Of a stretch of 42,493 bases of DNA, positions 16,881 to 25,127 are shown piece after piece. Below the pieces are notes generated by a model that saw nothing but the letters and a program-made list of their open reading frames with translations, did no database searches and was not told the DNA's origin. Position numbers and translations under genes: made by a program. Each line of letters begins with the position of its first letter. Position 1 is the first letter of the stretch. This DNA comes from Sulfurimonas sp. MAG313 (GTDB taxonomy: Bacteria; Campylobacterota; Campylobacteria; Campylobacterales; Sulfurimonadaceae), in assembly GCF_029216045.1 (NCBI RefSeq), contig NZ_JAEMVE010000007.1:1-42493 (forward strand), in the 5' to 3' direction.

Positions 16881-16919
16881 CGTTTATTTTTATAGGGATA
16901 TTTAATGATCTTAAATACT

Positions 16920-16950
16920 GGGCACCTCTAAAAACCCTATACTCACTCAG
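16920..16950 (-). repeat. Left terminal inverted repeat of the 265-bp element
   Basis: 31 bp, two mismatches to the right end (both C/T differences). Its outermost 12 nt include the reverse complement of the dispersed repeat TAGAGGTGCCC. Confidence 0.7.
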
Positions 16951-17112
16951 CGATACAAGAAGTTTGCTATTATGAGGCGGATGTGTGAAGGAGCTATTAA
17001 TAGCTTCAATCACATTCAACGATTAAGAGTGAATTTCTTGTATCGCCCTTTGGGAGGTATTTTGAAACGCAATCTTGCACATGTTTTTCCATCGCCAGAG
17101 CTACGGCTATGA
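16951..17112 (+). pseudogene. Transposase C-terminal remnant
   Basis: The frame runs from the left inverted repeat to TGA at 17110-17112, 72 nt before the right end. It reads R-Y-K-K-F-A-I-M-R-R-M-x-E-G-A-I-N-S, then R-L-R-V-N-F-L-Y-R and a final A-H-V-F-P-S-P-E-L. The E-G-x-I-N-S with later R-x-x-N-F-L and a leucine/asparagine tail resembles the last part of DDE transposases, where the glutamate is the third catalytic residue. No start codon or N-terminal part exists. Similarity is by eye only. Confidence 0.4.
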
Positions 17113-17153
17113 CTCAAGAAAATTCTTACACAATCTTACATTTCAAAAGACCT

Positions 17154-17184
17154 CTGAGTGAATATAGAGTTTTTAGAGGTGCCC
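17154..17184 (+). repeat. Right terminal inverted repeat of the 265-bp element
   Basis: 31 bp, inverted partner of 16920-16950; it contains TAGAGGTGCCC at its outer end. Confidence 0.7.
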
Positions 17185-17311
17185 TACTTTTATATTTGAG
17201 TTGCTTTGTTCTACAATTACCCATTTGTAGGAAAGTTTATAATTCTCTTTTTTTTCTTCTTTTGAAAGTGGACGTAACTTCGTTTTTTTATTTGCGCATT
17301 AGGACATAATT

Positions 17312-17323
17312 TAGAGGTGCCCT
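17312..17323 (+). repeat. Dispersed repeat, copy 4 (TAGAGGTGCCCT)
   Basis: Exact copy of the 12-bp consensus, preceded by ATAAT and followed by TTATTAA, 127 nt beyond the right end of the 265-bp element and in the same orientation as that end. Confidence 0.6.
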
Positions 17324-17424
17324 TTATTAATTCTTTTATAGCCTAAATCAGTAAATGTTATTTTCTTAAGTGATTATGCAAGAAGTTTATTGTCTTTATT
17401 TCAATGGCTTCTAATGTATTTAGT

Positions 17425-17430
17425 TATAAT
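17425..17430 (+). promoter_or_regulatory. -10 box before helicase region
   Basis: TATAAT lies 25 nt before the small ATG frame at 17456; AAAAGGG between them is a ribosome-binding site. Confidence 0.4.
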
Positions 17431-17455
17431 TCCACTAACTAAAAGGGCTCAAAGT

Positions 17456-17506
17456 ATGACTAAATTACAAGATGAAAAGCTGACTCAATTTAAAGCAGGT
17501 AAATAA
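17456..17506 (+). pseudogene. 16-codon remnant resembling the helicase N-terminus
   Basis: An ATG frame with a good AAAAGGG site encodes 16 residues and stops 4 nt before the helicase start. Its L-Q-D-x-x-L-x-x-x-K-x-G aligns with residues of the same pattern at the start of the following PIF1-like protein. It is therefore likely the first codons of a second, lost paralogue joined to the present gene by deletion. A functional leader peptide that couples translation is the alternative. Confidence 0.45.
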
Positions 17507-17510
17507 TCCT

Positions 17511-19229
17511 TTGCAAGACACAGCCTTAAATATATTAAAAACGGGTAATAATGTTTTTATAACGGGTTCTGCGGGAACGGGGAAGACCTATCTTTTAAAT
17601 AAGTTTACCTTTTATTTGAAATCACGAAAAATCATTCCAACCATAGTTGCGCCTACTGGTATTGCTGCCTCGCATTTGCAAGGGCAGACTATCCATTCAT
17701 TTTTCAGCTTAGGGATTCGCGACGCTATTGATGATGAATATATAGAGTCTTTACTAGATAAAAAATATTTGCAGACTAGGTTTTCTAAACTCAAGATTTT
17801 AATTATTGATGAGATTTCGATGGTGTCTCCTGAGATATTTTATTGCATGGATCAAATACTTAGGGCTTTTAAAAAAAATGATAATCCTTTTGGTGGGGTT
17901 CAGACTATTCTTTCTGGAGATTTCTTTCAATTGCCTCCCATCTCAAGAGTGCCTAAGGACAAACGCTTTGCTTGGCAATCACCTTCTTGGAAAGAGTTAG
18001 AGTTAAAGACCTGTTATTTACAAGAAAAGTTTAGACAAGATGATAATGTTCTTATTAGTATTTTAGACGAGATTAGAAGCGGCAGTGTTTCACGTCATTC
18101 TTATGAGGTATTAAACTCAAGACATCAGAAAGACCTAGCAATAGACTTCACACCCACAAAGCTTTATACTCATAATATAGATGTTGATAGAATCAATAAT
18201 GATGAGTTAAATAAGATTCACAATAAGGCTTTTACTTTTAAGTATACGTCAGAAGGAACGGCTAAAAATATTGAGAAGATATTTAAAACTTCACTTGTTT
18301 TAGAAGAAATGTATCTTAAAAAAGACGCGGTAGTTATGTTTATTAAAAACAACCTAGAACTTGGCTATGTTAACGGGACTACGGGTGTTGTTGTTGACTT
18401 TGATAAACAAACGGGTCTGCCCCTAGTAAGAACATCGTATGGGACTTTAATCAAGGTTGTTTTAGAAGATTGGACTATGGAAAATGATGGTGGAAACATT
18501 ATTGCCAAGGTGTCACAGATACCTCTTAAACTTGCGTGGGCTATAACGATACATAAGTCTCAAGGAATGACGCTTGATTCTGCTGAGATAGACCTGTCTA
18601 AGACATTTGAAGTTGGGCAGGGTTATGTGGCTTTGTCTCGTATTAAAAACATAGAAGGGCTTCGTTTAATGGGTCTAAATGATATGGCCCTAAGCGTTGA
18701 CCCCCTTATCTTACATATAGACGATAGAATCAAGACTGCCTCTTTAAAAGCACAAAATGAAATATCGGCTGTTTCAAGTGAACATCTTGAAGAACTGTTT
18801 GAATCTTATATTATGAGTATAGATGGGATTACAGATAGTACTAAAATTAAAGAGCAAGAGGTGATTTTAAAATCTGAAAAGAAGGTAGTTTTTTCTAAGA
18901 CTACGGCTTCTCACCTTCAAACAAAAGAGCTAATTTCTAGTTCTAACTCTATTATTGAATTGGCTACAAACAGAGGGATGAGCAATGGAACTATAATTAA
19001 TCATCTTCGCACCTTAAAAGAGTTAGATCCAAATCTAAATATAGATAAATTTATGCCAAATCTTAATACCCTCACCCTTGTAAAAGAAGCTCTGATAAAA
19101 ATTAGGCGAAGAGCGAATAAAGATGATTTTTCTGAGGATGGTAAACCCCGTTTAAAGCCAATTTTTGAAGTCCTTGACTCTAAGATAGACTATGATGATA
19201 TTAGAATATCATTGCTGAAATATGCATAA
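17511..19229 (+). CDS. PIF1-like superfamily 1 helicase with C-terminal HTH
   Basis: ATP-dependent 5'-3' DNA helicase of the PIF1/RecD-like group. Seen: Walker A G-S-A-G-T-G-K-T (19-26), A-P-T-G-I-A-A (47-53), Walker B L-I-I-D-E-I-S (D100-E101), G-D-F-F-Q-L-P-P (motif III), a central segment, then the UvrD_C_2-type A-W-A-I-T-I-H-K-S-Q-G-M-T and V-A-L-S-R motifs. The last 90 residues look like a helix-turn-helix (HTH_40-like) with N-R-G-M-S-N-G-T-I-I-N-H-L. The only in-frame start near the normal N-terminus is TTG at 17511. Gene and flanks carry insertion remnants, so it may be acquired DNA. Confidence 0.85.
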   Translation: MQDTALNILKTGNNVFITGSAGTGKTYLLNKFTFYLKSRKIIPTIVAPTGIAASHLQGQTIHSFFSLGIRDAIDDEYIESLLDKKYLQTRFSKLKILIIDEISMVSPEIFYCMDQILRAFKKNDNPFGGVQTILSGDFFQLPPISRVPKDKRFAWQSPSWKELELKTCYLQEKFRQDDNVLISILDEIRSGSVSRHSYEVLNSRHQKDLAIDFTPTKLYTHNIDVDRINNDELNKIHNKAFTFKYTSEGTAKNIEKIFKTSLVLEEMYLKKDAVVMFIKNNLELGYVNGTTGVVVDFDKQTGLPLVRTSYGTLIKVVLEDWTMENDGGNIIAKVSQIPLKLAWAITIHKSQGMTLDSAEIDLSKTFEVGQGYVALSRIKNIEGLRLMGLNDMALSVDPLILHIDDRIKTASLKAQNEISAVSSEHLEELFESYIMSIDGITDSTKIKEQEVILKSEKKVVFSKTTASHLQTKELISSSNSIIELATNRGMSNGTIINHLRTLKELDPNLNIDKFMPNLNTLTLVKEALIKIRRRANKDDFSEDGKPRLKPIFEVLDSKIDYDDIRISLLKYA

Positions 19230-19238
19230 GGGTAAAAA

Positions 19239-19557
19239 ATAGATTATTCACAAAATGAGGTCTTGAATTTAGTGCAGAACCTATCAACACCAAGCGAAGT
19301 ATTAGATCAATTAGCAAGAGATAAGAATATTGATGAAATTTCTAAAACCTTTATTGCAAGACATGTAAATACCTCGCTTGAAATCTTAGAACTTATGGGT
19401 AAGAAGCAGTGATAAACTTTATACTCAGTATAAATTAGCTCAAAATCTACATACTCCTAATGAGGCCTTAGATGAATTGTTGGATGAAAGTGGCCTTATC
19501 CAAATAGAAGCACAAAAAAATTATGATATTCAAGAAGCCTTAAAAATACAGGATTAA
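19239..19557 (+). pseudogene. Frameshifted LRV (variant leucine-rich) repeat gene remnant
   Basis: Two overlapping frames, 19239-19412 and 19390-19557, each lack an ATG but carry the same pattern: x-Q-N-L-x-T-P-x-E-x-L-D-x-L. This matches variant leucine-rich (LRV) repeats, whose 24-residue unit is about N-P-x-T-P-x-x-x-L-x-x-L-A-x-D. In the first frame a second unit (A-R-H-V-N-T-S-L-E-I-L-E-L) follows. A shift of one nt at about 19390-19412 joins the two. It is best read as the decayed end of an LRV-repeat protein. Confidence 0.5.
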
Positions 19558-19598
19558 AAAATTGAACTACTAGCCATTAGACAGTTATGGAATGTATT

Positions 19599-19610
19599 TA
19601 GAGGCGCCCT
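19599..19610 (+). repeat. Dispersed repeat, copy 5 (TAGAGGCGCCCT)
   Basis: One mismatch to the 12-bp consensus; followed by TTAG. It sits 19 nt beyond the 3' end of the methyltransferase gene that runs leftward from 20471. Confidence 0.5.
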
Positions 19611-19628
19611 TTAGTTGATGACGTAATA

Positions 19629-20471
19629 TTAAGAGCCTTTTCTTATCACAACAGCAAATTCGTCTGAATCTTCATTCCATGGGGAGCCTGATACATCACT
19701 ATAATATTCATCAATCTTAAAATTACTTTGACTCAGTTCTTTTGATAACATTTCTTGATTAAAATATTGAACCCAGTAATAAACGGTATCAACCGTATCT
19801 TTTTTAATTATTGTATATTTATCCAGTGATATTTTTTCTTTGTCATAGGTGTCAATATTTAAAAATGCATAATACGGGTCTTTTGACCAAAATCCATCTA
19901 ACATGTTTTTTTCGTAGCTGGATTGAGTAGAAATCTTTTTATATCCTTCCCACGAACACACATCTAATAATATAGCGCCATTTTTATTTAAAATAGAATG
20001 AAACTTAGTAAGCAGTTGTTTTCTTTCTTGGGGGGCTAAGGCACAATAATCACACATAATCATAATGATTAAGTCATATTTCCCTTTTATATCTGCTTGA
20101 AGATAATCTTCACAAAGGTACTGCACCGATACATTTTCTTCTTTTGCTAATTTTTTTGCGTAATCTAAGGAATACTTAGAAAAATCAATGCCAGTTACAT
20201 TTGCTCCAAATTTTGCTAATCGAGTAGTATATAAACCCGGTCCACATCCAAAATCAATAACCTTAGAATCTTTTCCTAAATTAAAGTGTGTTGCAATCCA
20301 AGACACAGAACGGTTCATAAAAGCAGTACTTCTTGAGGCTGCATTTATGGTGTCATTAAAATGAAAGGCTAACATTTTTTCAGAGGTATGTTCATCTGCC
20401 CATATTTTAGATGCTGTTCTTACAGAAAAAGGTTGGACCTTAGTATTAATTTTCTCTAATAGTTTAAACAT
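19629..20471 (-). CDS. Class I SAM-dependent methyltransferase
   Basis: Methyltransferase with motif I V-I-D-F-G-C-G-P-G-L-Y (about 71-81), post-I G-I-D-F-S-K-Y-S, and I-I-M-I-M-C-D-Y-C-A-L in motif IV. The fold fits the Methyltransf_25/UbiE-like group; the substrate is unknown. The start at 20471 is chosen over an upstream frame extension because a minus-strand AAGGAAT lies just before it and the protein then begins M-F-K-L-L-E-K. A TATGAT-type -10 lies upstream. It is on the opposite strand to its neighbours and has no operon partner. Confidence 0.82.
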   Translation of the reverse strand: MFKLLEKINTKVQPFSVRTASKIWADEHTSEKMLAFHFNDTINAASRSTAFMNRSVSWIATHFNLGKDSKVIDFGCGPGLYTTRLAKFGANVTGIDFSKYSLDYAKKLAKEENVSVQYLCEDYLQADIKGKYDLIIMIMCDYCALAPQERKQLLTKFHSILNKNGAILLDVCSWEGYKKISTQSSYEKNMLDGFWSKDPYYAFLNIDTYDKEKISLDKYTIIKKDTVDTVYYWVQYFNQEMLSKELSQSNFKIDEYYSDVSGSPWNEDSDEFAVVIRKGS

Positions 20472-20598
20472 TTTATTCCTTAATACGTGTATCATAACAA
20501 AAAATAAATAAAATATTATCAATATGCTTAGTGAAATGTGGGCCAGGTCACAATGGCGCTAACTTATATATTGCCATCCTAGTCTACAAAACTTAGTG

Positions 20599-20604
20599 TA
20601 TAAT
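20599..20604 (+). promoter_or_regulatory. -10 box 6 nt before tlyA start (leaderless)
   Basis: TATAAT with exactly 6 nt (ATAGGT) before the ATG at 20611. The predicted transcription start falls at the start codon. Confidence 0.5.
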
Positions 20605-20610
20605 ATAGGT

Positions 20611-21321
20611 ATGATAAGACTTGATCAATATTTAGTAGAAAACAACTTAGTAGACAGCCGAAACAAGGCCCAACAACTTATAAAAGACTCTAAGGTAAGT
20701 GTTAATAAAAAGGTGATTACTAAAGCCTCTTTTAAAGTTTCAGATGAATGTATAGAACTTGATGACGAATACGTTTATGTATCAAGAGCTGCGTATAAAT
20801 TAAAAAACTTTTTACCCTTACTTCCTTTTGATGTGAAGGGGATGGATGCCTTAGATATAGGTTCGTCTACGGGAGGTTTTACAGAAGTTCTTTTACTTAA
20901 TGAAGTAAACTGTGTTACGAGTGTAGATGTGGGTTCCTCTCAACTGCATGAAAAACTTTTAAAGGACAAGAGAGTTAGAAGTCTTGAAAATCAAGATATT
21001 CGTAGCTTTAAAAACGATACTCCTTTTGAACTTATTACCTGTGACGTCTCTTTTATCTCCTTGCATCATATATTAGAGACCATAAATATTCTGAGCTCTG
21101 GCTATATGATTTTATTATTTAAACCTCAATTTGAAGTGGGTAGAGATGTGAAGCGAGATAAGCATGGAGTCGTTAGTGATACAAAAGCGATATCAGCGGC
21201 AATGTTGAAGTTTGAAGATACTTGTAGTTTATTAGGCTGGACGAAGATTTTAATGCAAGCCTCGTCAATTACGGGAAAAGAGGGAAATATTGAATACTGC
21301 TATTGCTATAAAAAAGATTAA
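20611..21321 (+). CDS. tlyA: TlyA-family rRNA 2'-O-methyltransferase
   Basis: TlyA methylates ribose of 16S and 23S rRNA cytidines, which affects capreomycin sensitivity in bacteria that carry it. Seen: an S4 RNA-binding domain at residues 1-60 (R-L-D-Q-Y-L-V, I-K-D-S-K-V-S-V-N), then an FtsJ-like domain with V-S-R-A-A-Y-K-L, motif I D-I-G-S-S-T-G-G-F-T (about 84-93), D-V-S-F-I-S-L and K-P-Q-F-E. Start at 20611 rather than 15 nt earlier, because the earlier ATG would lie before the -10 box. The 3' end overlaps ribF by 32 nt. Confidence 0.9.
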   Translation: MIRLDQYLVENNLVDSRNKAQQLIKDSKVSVNKKVITKASFKVSDECIELDDEYVYVSRAAYKLKNFLPLLPFDVKGMDALDIGSSTGGFTEVLLLNEVNCVTSVDVGSSQLHEKLLKDKRVRSLENQDIRSFKNDTPFELITCDVSFISLHHILETINILSSGYMILLFKPQFEVGRDVKRDKHGVVSDTKAISAAMLKFEDTCSLLGWTKILMQASSITGKEGNIEYCYCYKKD

Positions 21322-22126
21322 TGCCATTGCTATAGGTGGGTTTGATGGTATGCACATCGCTCATCAACATCTGTTTTCTCTTTTAGGTGATAAGGGTGGT
21401 ATTGTTGCAATAGAAACAGGTTACGCTAATATGACACCTGGCCTTCATAGACAAGAGCATACAACCCTTCCTGTATTTTATTATGAACTTGATGCAATTA
21501 AAGGACTTAGTGGAAAAGAGTTTATAGTAAAGCTAAAAACAGATTTTCCTTCTTTAAAAAAAATAGTGGTTGGTTTTGATTTTCATTTTGGGCATAAACG
21601 TTCGTGTACATCTCAAGACTTAAAAAAACTATTTGAGGGCGAAGTTTTGATTGTAGATGAAGTAAAATTAGAAGACATTCCTATACATTCTCACAAAATC
21701 CGTCTTTTATTAGAAGAAGGAAAAGTCAAACAAGCTAACCTTTTTTTAGGATATAACTACACCTTGAAAGGACAGGTTATTAAAGGGCAGGGTATTGGTT
21801 CAGCAGAGTTAGTACCTACAATAAACTTAGAAACATCAGGGTATCAACTTCCTAAAGATGGAGTTTATGCTAGTTTAACCCGTTTGGATGATGGCACTTT
21901 ATATCCGTCTGTTTCTTTTATAGGGCAGCGTCATATTACAGATAAATCTTTTGCTATTGAGACACATATATTGCAAGACAAGGTTCCTAGCTCCCTTAAG
22001 GCAGAGATTTCATTTTTACATTTTATACGTGAGAATAAAAAGTTTGATTCTTTTAGTGAACTAAAACAGCAGATTAAAGACGATATAATTAAAGCAAGAA
22101 AAGAAATAAACTTTTTAGCCTTATAG
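21290..22126 (+). CDS. ribF: Riboflavin kinase / FAD synthetase RibF
   Basis: Makes FMN from riboflavin and FAD from FMN. Seen: N-terminal nucleotidylyltransferase domain with I-G-G-F-D-G-M-H-I-A-H (about 16-26), V-V-G-F-D-F-H-F-G (about 92-100), and a C-terminal flavokinase domain with V-I-K-G-Q-G-I-G-S, then P-T-I-N-L (about 180-184) and D-G-V-Y-A. The start is TTG with AGAGGGA upstream, inside tlyA. Typical full-length RibF proteins have about 300 residues, so 278 is short but complete. Confidence 0.92.
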   Translation: MNTAIAIKKINAIAIGGFDGMHIAHQHLFSLLGDKGGIVAIETGYANMTPGLHRQEHTTLPVFYYELDAIKGLSGKEFIVKLKTDFPSLKKIVVGFDFHFGHKRSCTSQDLKKLFEGEVLIVDEVKLEDIPIHSHKIRLLLEEGKVKQANLFLGYNYTLKGQVIKGQGIGSAELVPTINLETSGYQLPKDGVYASLTRLDDGTLYPSVSFIGQRHITDKSFAIETHILQDKVPSSLKAEISFLHFIRENKKFDSFSELKQQIKDDIIKARKEINFLAL

Positions 22127-22147
22127 AAAAGCTTTTAAGGAGGTAAT

Positions 22148-24124
22148 ATGAAGTTCCTTTTTTTATTTTTTATTTTTATATCTTTAGTATATGCCGAATT
22201 CATCAACTCTCTTAGCCAAGAAACTTCCCCTTATCTTACACAACATCAGCATAACCCTGTTCATTGGTATGCGTGGAATGACACAAGCCTCGCCTTGGCT
22301 AAAAAAGAAAACAAACCTATCTTCTTATCTATTGGATATTCAACCTGTCATTGGTGTCATGTCATGGCCCATGAGAGTTTTGAAAATGAAAAGATAGCGG
22401 CACTGTTTAATGAACACTTCATCTGTATCAAGGTTGATAAGGAAGAATTTCCTCATTTAGATAAGTATTACCAAAATGTTTATGTCTTATTAAAACAGCG
22501 TTCAGGAGGATGGCCTTTGTCCGCATTTTTAACAGAAAATGCTAAACCTTTTTATGTGGCAACGTATATTCCCCCTAGTGAAATGTACAATATAGAAGGA
22601 CTAGATACCTTACTTCCTCGACTTGCAAATTTATATAAACAAAATAAAAAAGAAATTTATGCTCGAGCTGAAGAAATTTCTATGGCCATGAACAAACATG
22701 ATACACGAGTTCTAAAACCTGTGGATATAAATTTAGATATTTCAAAAAAAGCTTTTAAAGGCTTAAAAAAACAATATGATGACTTGTATTATGGTTTTTC
22801 AACCCAACCAAAATTTCCTGAAGCCTCAAAAATTTCTTTGTTATTTGACTTAGATATCTTAGGTGTAAAAGGTACAAAAAAGATGGCATTAGAAACCTTA
22901 AGGGCAATGGCTCTTCGTGGTTTATACGATCAGGTTGAGGGTGGATTTTTTAGATACAGTGTTGACGCGGCCTGGGAAATTCCTCATTTTGAAAAGATGC
23001 TTTATACGAATGCTGAATTGATTCCTTTATATGTTACGGCTTATGAACTTACTCAAGATCAGCTTTATAAAGATGTTGTTATTGAAACCATTAATATGAT
23101 AGAACATAGGTTTGAAAAAGATGGGGTGTATTTTTCAGCTTCAGACGCTGACAGTGGACATGAAGAAGGGGGCTATTTTATATATTCGTATGAAGAACTT
23201 CTAGGAAGTATGCATAGCTTAAATATAAAAGAAAAAAATGAACTGAGTGAAGCTATGGACTTAAGCATAATGGGAAATTTTGAAGAAAAAGTCCATATAA
23301 ATTTTTATAAAAATTCCCGTCCTACTTTGTATGAAAAAATTAGAGAAGATCTAAAGAACATCAGAGAAGCAAGAGACTACCCCTTTATTGATAAAAAAAT
23401 AAATGTAGCATGGAATTCTATGATGATAGAGGCCTTGTTTAAAGCCTCTGTTATAGATGAAAAGTACATGAAAATGGCAGAAGTTAAGATACAGTCTTTG
23501 ATAAACAAGATGTATCTAAAAGGGGTCTTATATCATCAAGCTTTATCCGGAAAGATTCCCACTCAAAAAGCCTTATTAGAAGATTATGCCTTTTTGTCTT
23601 CTGCTCTTATTGAAGGATACTCAAAAAATTATGATTCACAGTATCTGGTTTTAGCGAAACATTTATTAGACCTGTCTATAGCTAAATTTCATGATGGTAA
23701 GTTTTGGTATCTTAGTGAAGATGGTATAAAGGTTCACGCGGATATGCAAGATAAATATTATAAGGCCCCTATAAACAAGCTCTTACTCAGCCTACTTCAA
23801 ATGGCTTCTTTAAGTGGTGAGAGGAAATATCTTACTCTGGTAGAAAAAATGCTCAAAGACAAAAGTGCTGTCTTAGATACTAATCCTTCTTATTTTCCAA
23901 GTGCACTGCAAGTCCTATTACGTGAAAAACGAGGTTTTATTACTCTAAAGGCTAAAAAAACTAAGTTGATTCAAAATAAAAAACAGATACAAGGTATTGA
24001 ATATCCCTTTGTTATAAATAAAAGTGACAACAAGGTAAAAGGATATTTGGCGTGTGACATGAAACAATGCTTTTCGGTACACGAAAACCTTAAAAAAGTT
24101 ATAAAAGATATAGAAAATCGATAA
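22148..24124 (+). CDS. DUF255 thioredoxin-domain protein (YyaL/SSP411-like), exported
   Basis: Protein of the YyaL/spermatogenesis-associated 20 family: an N-terminal thioredoxin-like DUF255 domain joined to an (alpha/alpha)6-barrel like that of N-acylglucosamine epimerases and glycosidases. Function is not established. Seen: a signal peptide (M-K-F-L-F-L-F-F..., cleaving after Y-A), the conserved Y-L-x-x-H-x-x-N-P-V-H-W, C67-x-x-C70 in S-T-C-H-W-C-H, and G-G-W-P-L. Most family members are cytoplasmic, so the signal peptide is notable. AAGGAGG lies before the start, 21 nt after ribF. Confidence 0.87.
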   Translation: MKFLFLFFIFISLVYAEFINSLSQETSPYLTQHQHNPVHWYAWNDTSLALAKKENKPIFLSIGYSTCHWCHVMAHESFENEKIAALFNEHFICIKVDKEEFPHLDKYYQNVYVLLKQRSGGWPLSAFLTENAKPFYVATYIPPSEMYNIEGLDTLLPRLANLYKQNKKEIYARAEEISMAMNKHDTRVLKPVDINLDISKKAFKGLKKQYDDLYYGFSTQPKFPEASKISLLFDLDILGVKGTKKMALETLRAMALRGLYDQVEGGFFRYSVDAAWEIPHFEKMLYTNAELIPLYVTAYELTQDQLYKDVVIETINMIEHRFEKDGVYFSASDADSGHEEGGYFIYSYEELLGSMHSLNIKEKNELSEAMDLSIMGNFEEKVHINFYKNSRPTLYEKIREDLKNIREARDYPFIDKKINVAWNSMMIEALFKASVIDEKYMKMAEVKIQSLINKMYLKGVLYHQALSGKIPTQKALLEDYAFLSSALIEGYSKNYDSQYLVLAKHLLDLSIAKFHDGKFWYLSEDGIKVHADMQDKYYKAPINKLLLSLLQMASLSGERKYLTLVEKMLKDKSAVLDTNPSYFPSALQVLLREKRGFITLKAKKTKLIQNKKQIQGIEYPFVINKSDNKVKGYLACDMKQCFSVHENLKKVIKDIENR

Positions 24125-24148
24125 TCCTTAGTGAATCAATTAGGATTA
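24122..24148. terminator. Stem-loop after DUF255 gene
   Basis: TAATCCT (24122-24128) pairs with AGGATTA (24142-24148). A competing 7-bp pairing, CTTAGTG (24127-24133) with CACTAAG (24152-24158), overlaps it. There is no T-tract, so terminator function is uncertain. Confidence 0.3.
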
Positions 24149-24163
24149 ATACACTAAGAATAC

Positions 24164-24192
24164 TTGACTATAAAAAACTATTATGCTAAAAT
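24164..24192 (+). promoter_or_regulatory. Sigma-70 promoter of DUF4395-Rrf2 pair
   Basis: TTGACT (24164-24169), 17-nt spacer, TAAAAT (24187-24192) with an upstream TATGC. The leader is about 83 nt and contains an AAAGTAT/ATACTTT inverted repeat (24210-24216, 24251-24257). Confidence 0.6.
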
Positions 24193-24281
24193 TCTCTAAC
24201 TTCAAACCCAAAGTATCTAATGAGATATACCTTAATGAGTTTTTTATTGCATACTTTAGGTTAATATAACTAGGAAATTAA

Positions 24282-24713
24282 ATGGCTCCAACATGTCCAA
24301 TCGCCTTTCGTCAAATTGATGGCACTATCGTTAGAATTAATGCTCTAAGCCTTTCACTCATCTTAATAGCGTATCTTCTTTCAAATCAAATTATTTTTAT
24401 ATATGTATTAGGGTTTGATCTTATGATTAGGCTTTTTTTAAACAAGGGTCTTAGTCCGATTAATCAAATAAGTAGATTAATTAAGGTAATAATATCTGCA
24501 AAAACGCATAATACAGACGCAGGCGCTAAACGTTTAGCCGCTTATTTTGCCCTTGGATTTGCTTGGAGTATTATAGGCTTACATAGTTTTGGCTTATTTA
24601 ATGAGGCCAAGGTTTTAAGCTCAGTATTTATACTTTTTGCTTCTTTAGAATGGATTTTTAACTTTTGTGTAGGATGCAAAATCTATTTTATATATAAAAA
24701 AATGATAGCCTAA
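24282..24713 (+). CDS. DUF4395 membrane protein
   Basis: Small membrane protein of the DUF4395 family, function unknown. Seen: C-P near the start, R-I-N (about 18-20), four hydrophobic segments, and a terminal F-C-V-G-C motif (about 130-134), the features of the family. It is preceded by AGGA and lies 1 nt from the Rrf2 regulator gene (stop and next ATG adjoin), so the pair is co-transcribed. Confidence 0.8.
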   Translation: MAPTCPIAFRQIDGTIVRINALSLSLILIAYLLSNQIIFIYVLGFDLMIRLFLNKGLSPINQISRLIKVIISAKTHNTDAGAKRLAAYFALGFAWSIIGLHSFGLFNEAKVLSSVFILFASLEWIFNFCVGCKIYFIYKKMIA

Positions 24714-25115
24714 ATGGCCGGTATCTCAACTAAGGGATTATATGGCTTAGCTGCTATGTATGAACTTTCACAAAAATGTGATGATACCCCTATGCAAATC
24801 AAAGAAATATCCTCAAATGGAAATATCCCTCATAATTATTTAGAACAACTTCTTTCAAGCTTACGAAAAGCTGGCTTAGTTAAAAGTATACGAGGTGCTT
24901 ATGGTGGTTATTTCCTTGGACGACGCGCCGATGAAATAACAGTGTTAGAAATTTTAGAAGTTTTAGAAGGTAGTTTATGCAAGATGCAGATGAAAACCTC
25001 AAATCCTGTATTAGAAATGTTTTGGAACGATACTCATTCTAAGGTTCAAGGTCTGTTTTCTCTTAAACTTTCTGATTTAGACCGATATTATCAACAAATT
25101 TCTTTTGAGATTTGA
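24714..25115 (+). CDS. Rrf2-family transcriptional regulator
   Basis: Winged-helix DNA-binding regulator of the Rrf2 family. Seen: S-T-K-G-L-Y-G-L-A-A-M at the N-terminus, I-P-H-N-Y-L-E-Q-L-L-S-S-L-R-K-A-G-L-V (about 38-56) and R-G-A-Y-G-G-Y (about 60-66). Only two cysteines are present, not the three-cysteine cluster of IscR or NsrR, so an iron-sulfur cofactor is unlikely; CymR-type action on cysteine metabolism is possible. Its start abuts the stop of the DUF4395 gene and it may repress its own promoter. Confidence 0.88.
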   Translation: MAGISTKGLYGLAAMYELSQKCDDTPMQIKEISSNGNIPHNYLEQLLSSLRKAGLVKSIRGAYGGYFLGRRADEITVLEILEVLEGSLCKMQMKTSNPVLEMFWNDTHSKVQGLFSLKLSDLDRYYQQISFEI

Positions 25116-25127
25116 ACTCTTTATCGG

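Larger units (their letters stand above)
16920..17184 (+). mobile_element. 265-bp MITE-like element with inverted ends and target duplication
   Basis: Seen: the first 31 bp (16920-16950) and the reverse complement of the last 31 bp (17154-17184) match at 29 positions, both ends beginning GGGCACCTCTAAAAAC. TACT flanks both sides (16916-16919 and 17185-17188), as expected of a 4-bp target duplication. The interior holds a frame resembling a transposase C-terminus directly after the left end. This is the structure of an internally deleted insertion sequence that could be moved only by a transposase made elsewhere. The parent is possibly a DDE element of the IS5/IS1182 kind, which is an inference. 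Confidence 0.75.
17189..17455. other. Non-coding stretch before helicase gene
   Basis: No gene is seen. It holds a 6-bp hairpin CTACAA/TTGTAG (17211-17230), one dispersed repeat copy (17312-17323) and a TATAAT (17425-17430). The T-rich composition is unlike the coding DNA around it. Confidence 0.4.

Noticed and set aside
17109-17309. 66-codon frame spanning the element's right end
   Set aside because: It crosses the boundary of the 265-bp element and has no ribosome-binding site or family resemblance.
16665-19628. Possible defence island around the helicase
   Set aside because: Only a PIF1-like helicase and decayed fragments are present; no nuclease, methylase or defence module accompanies it.
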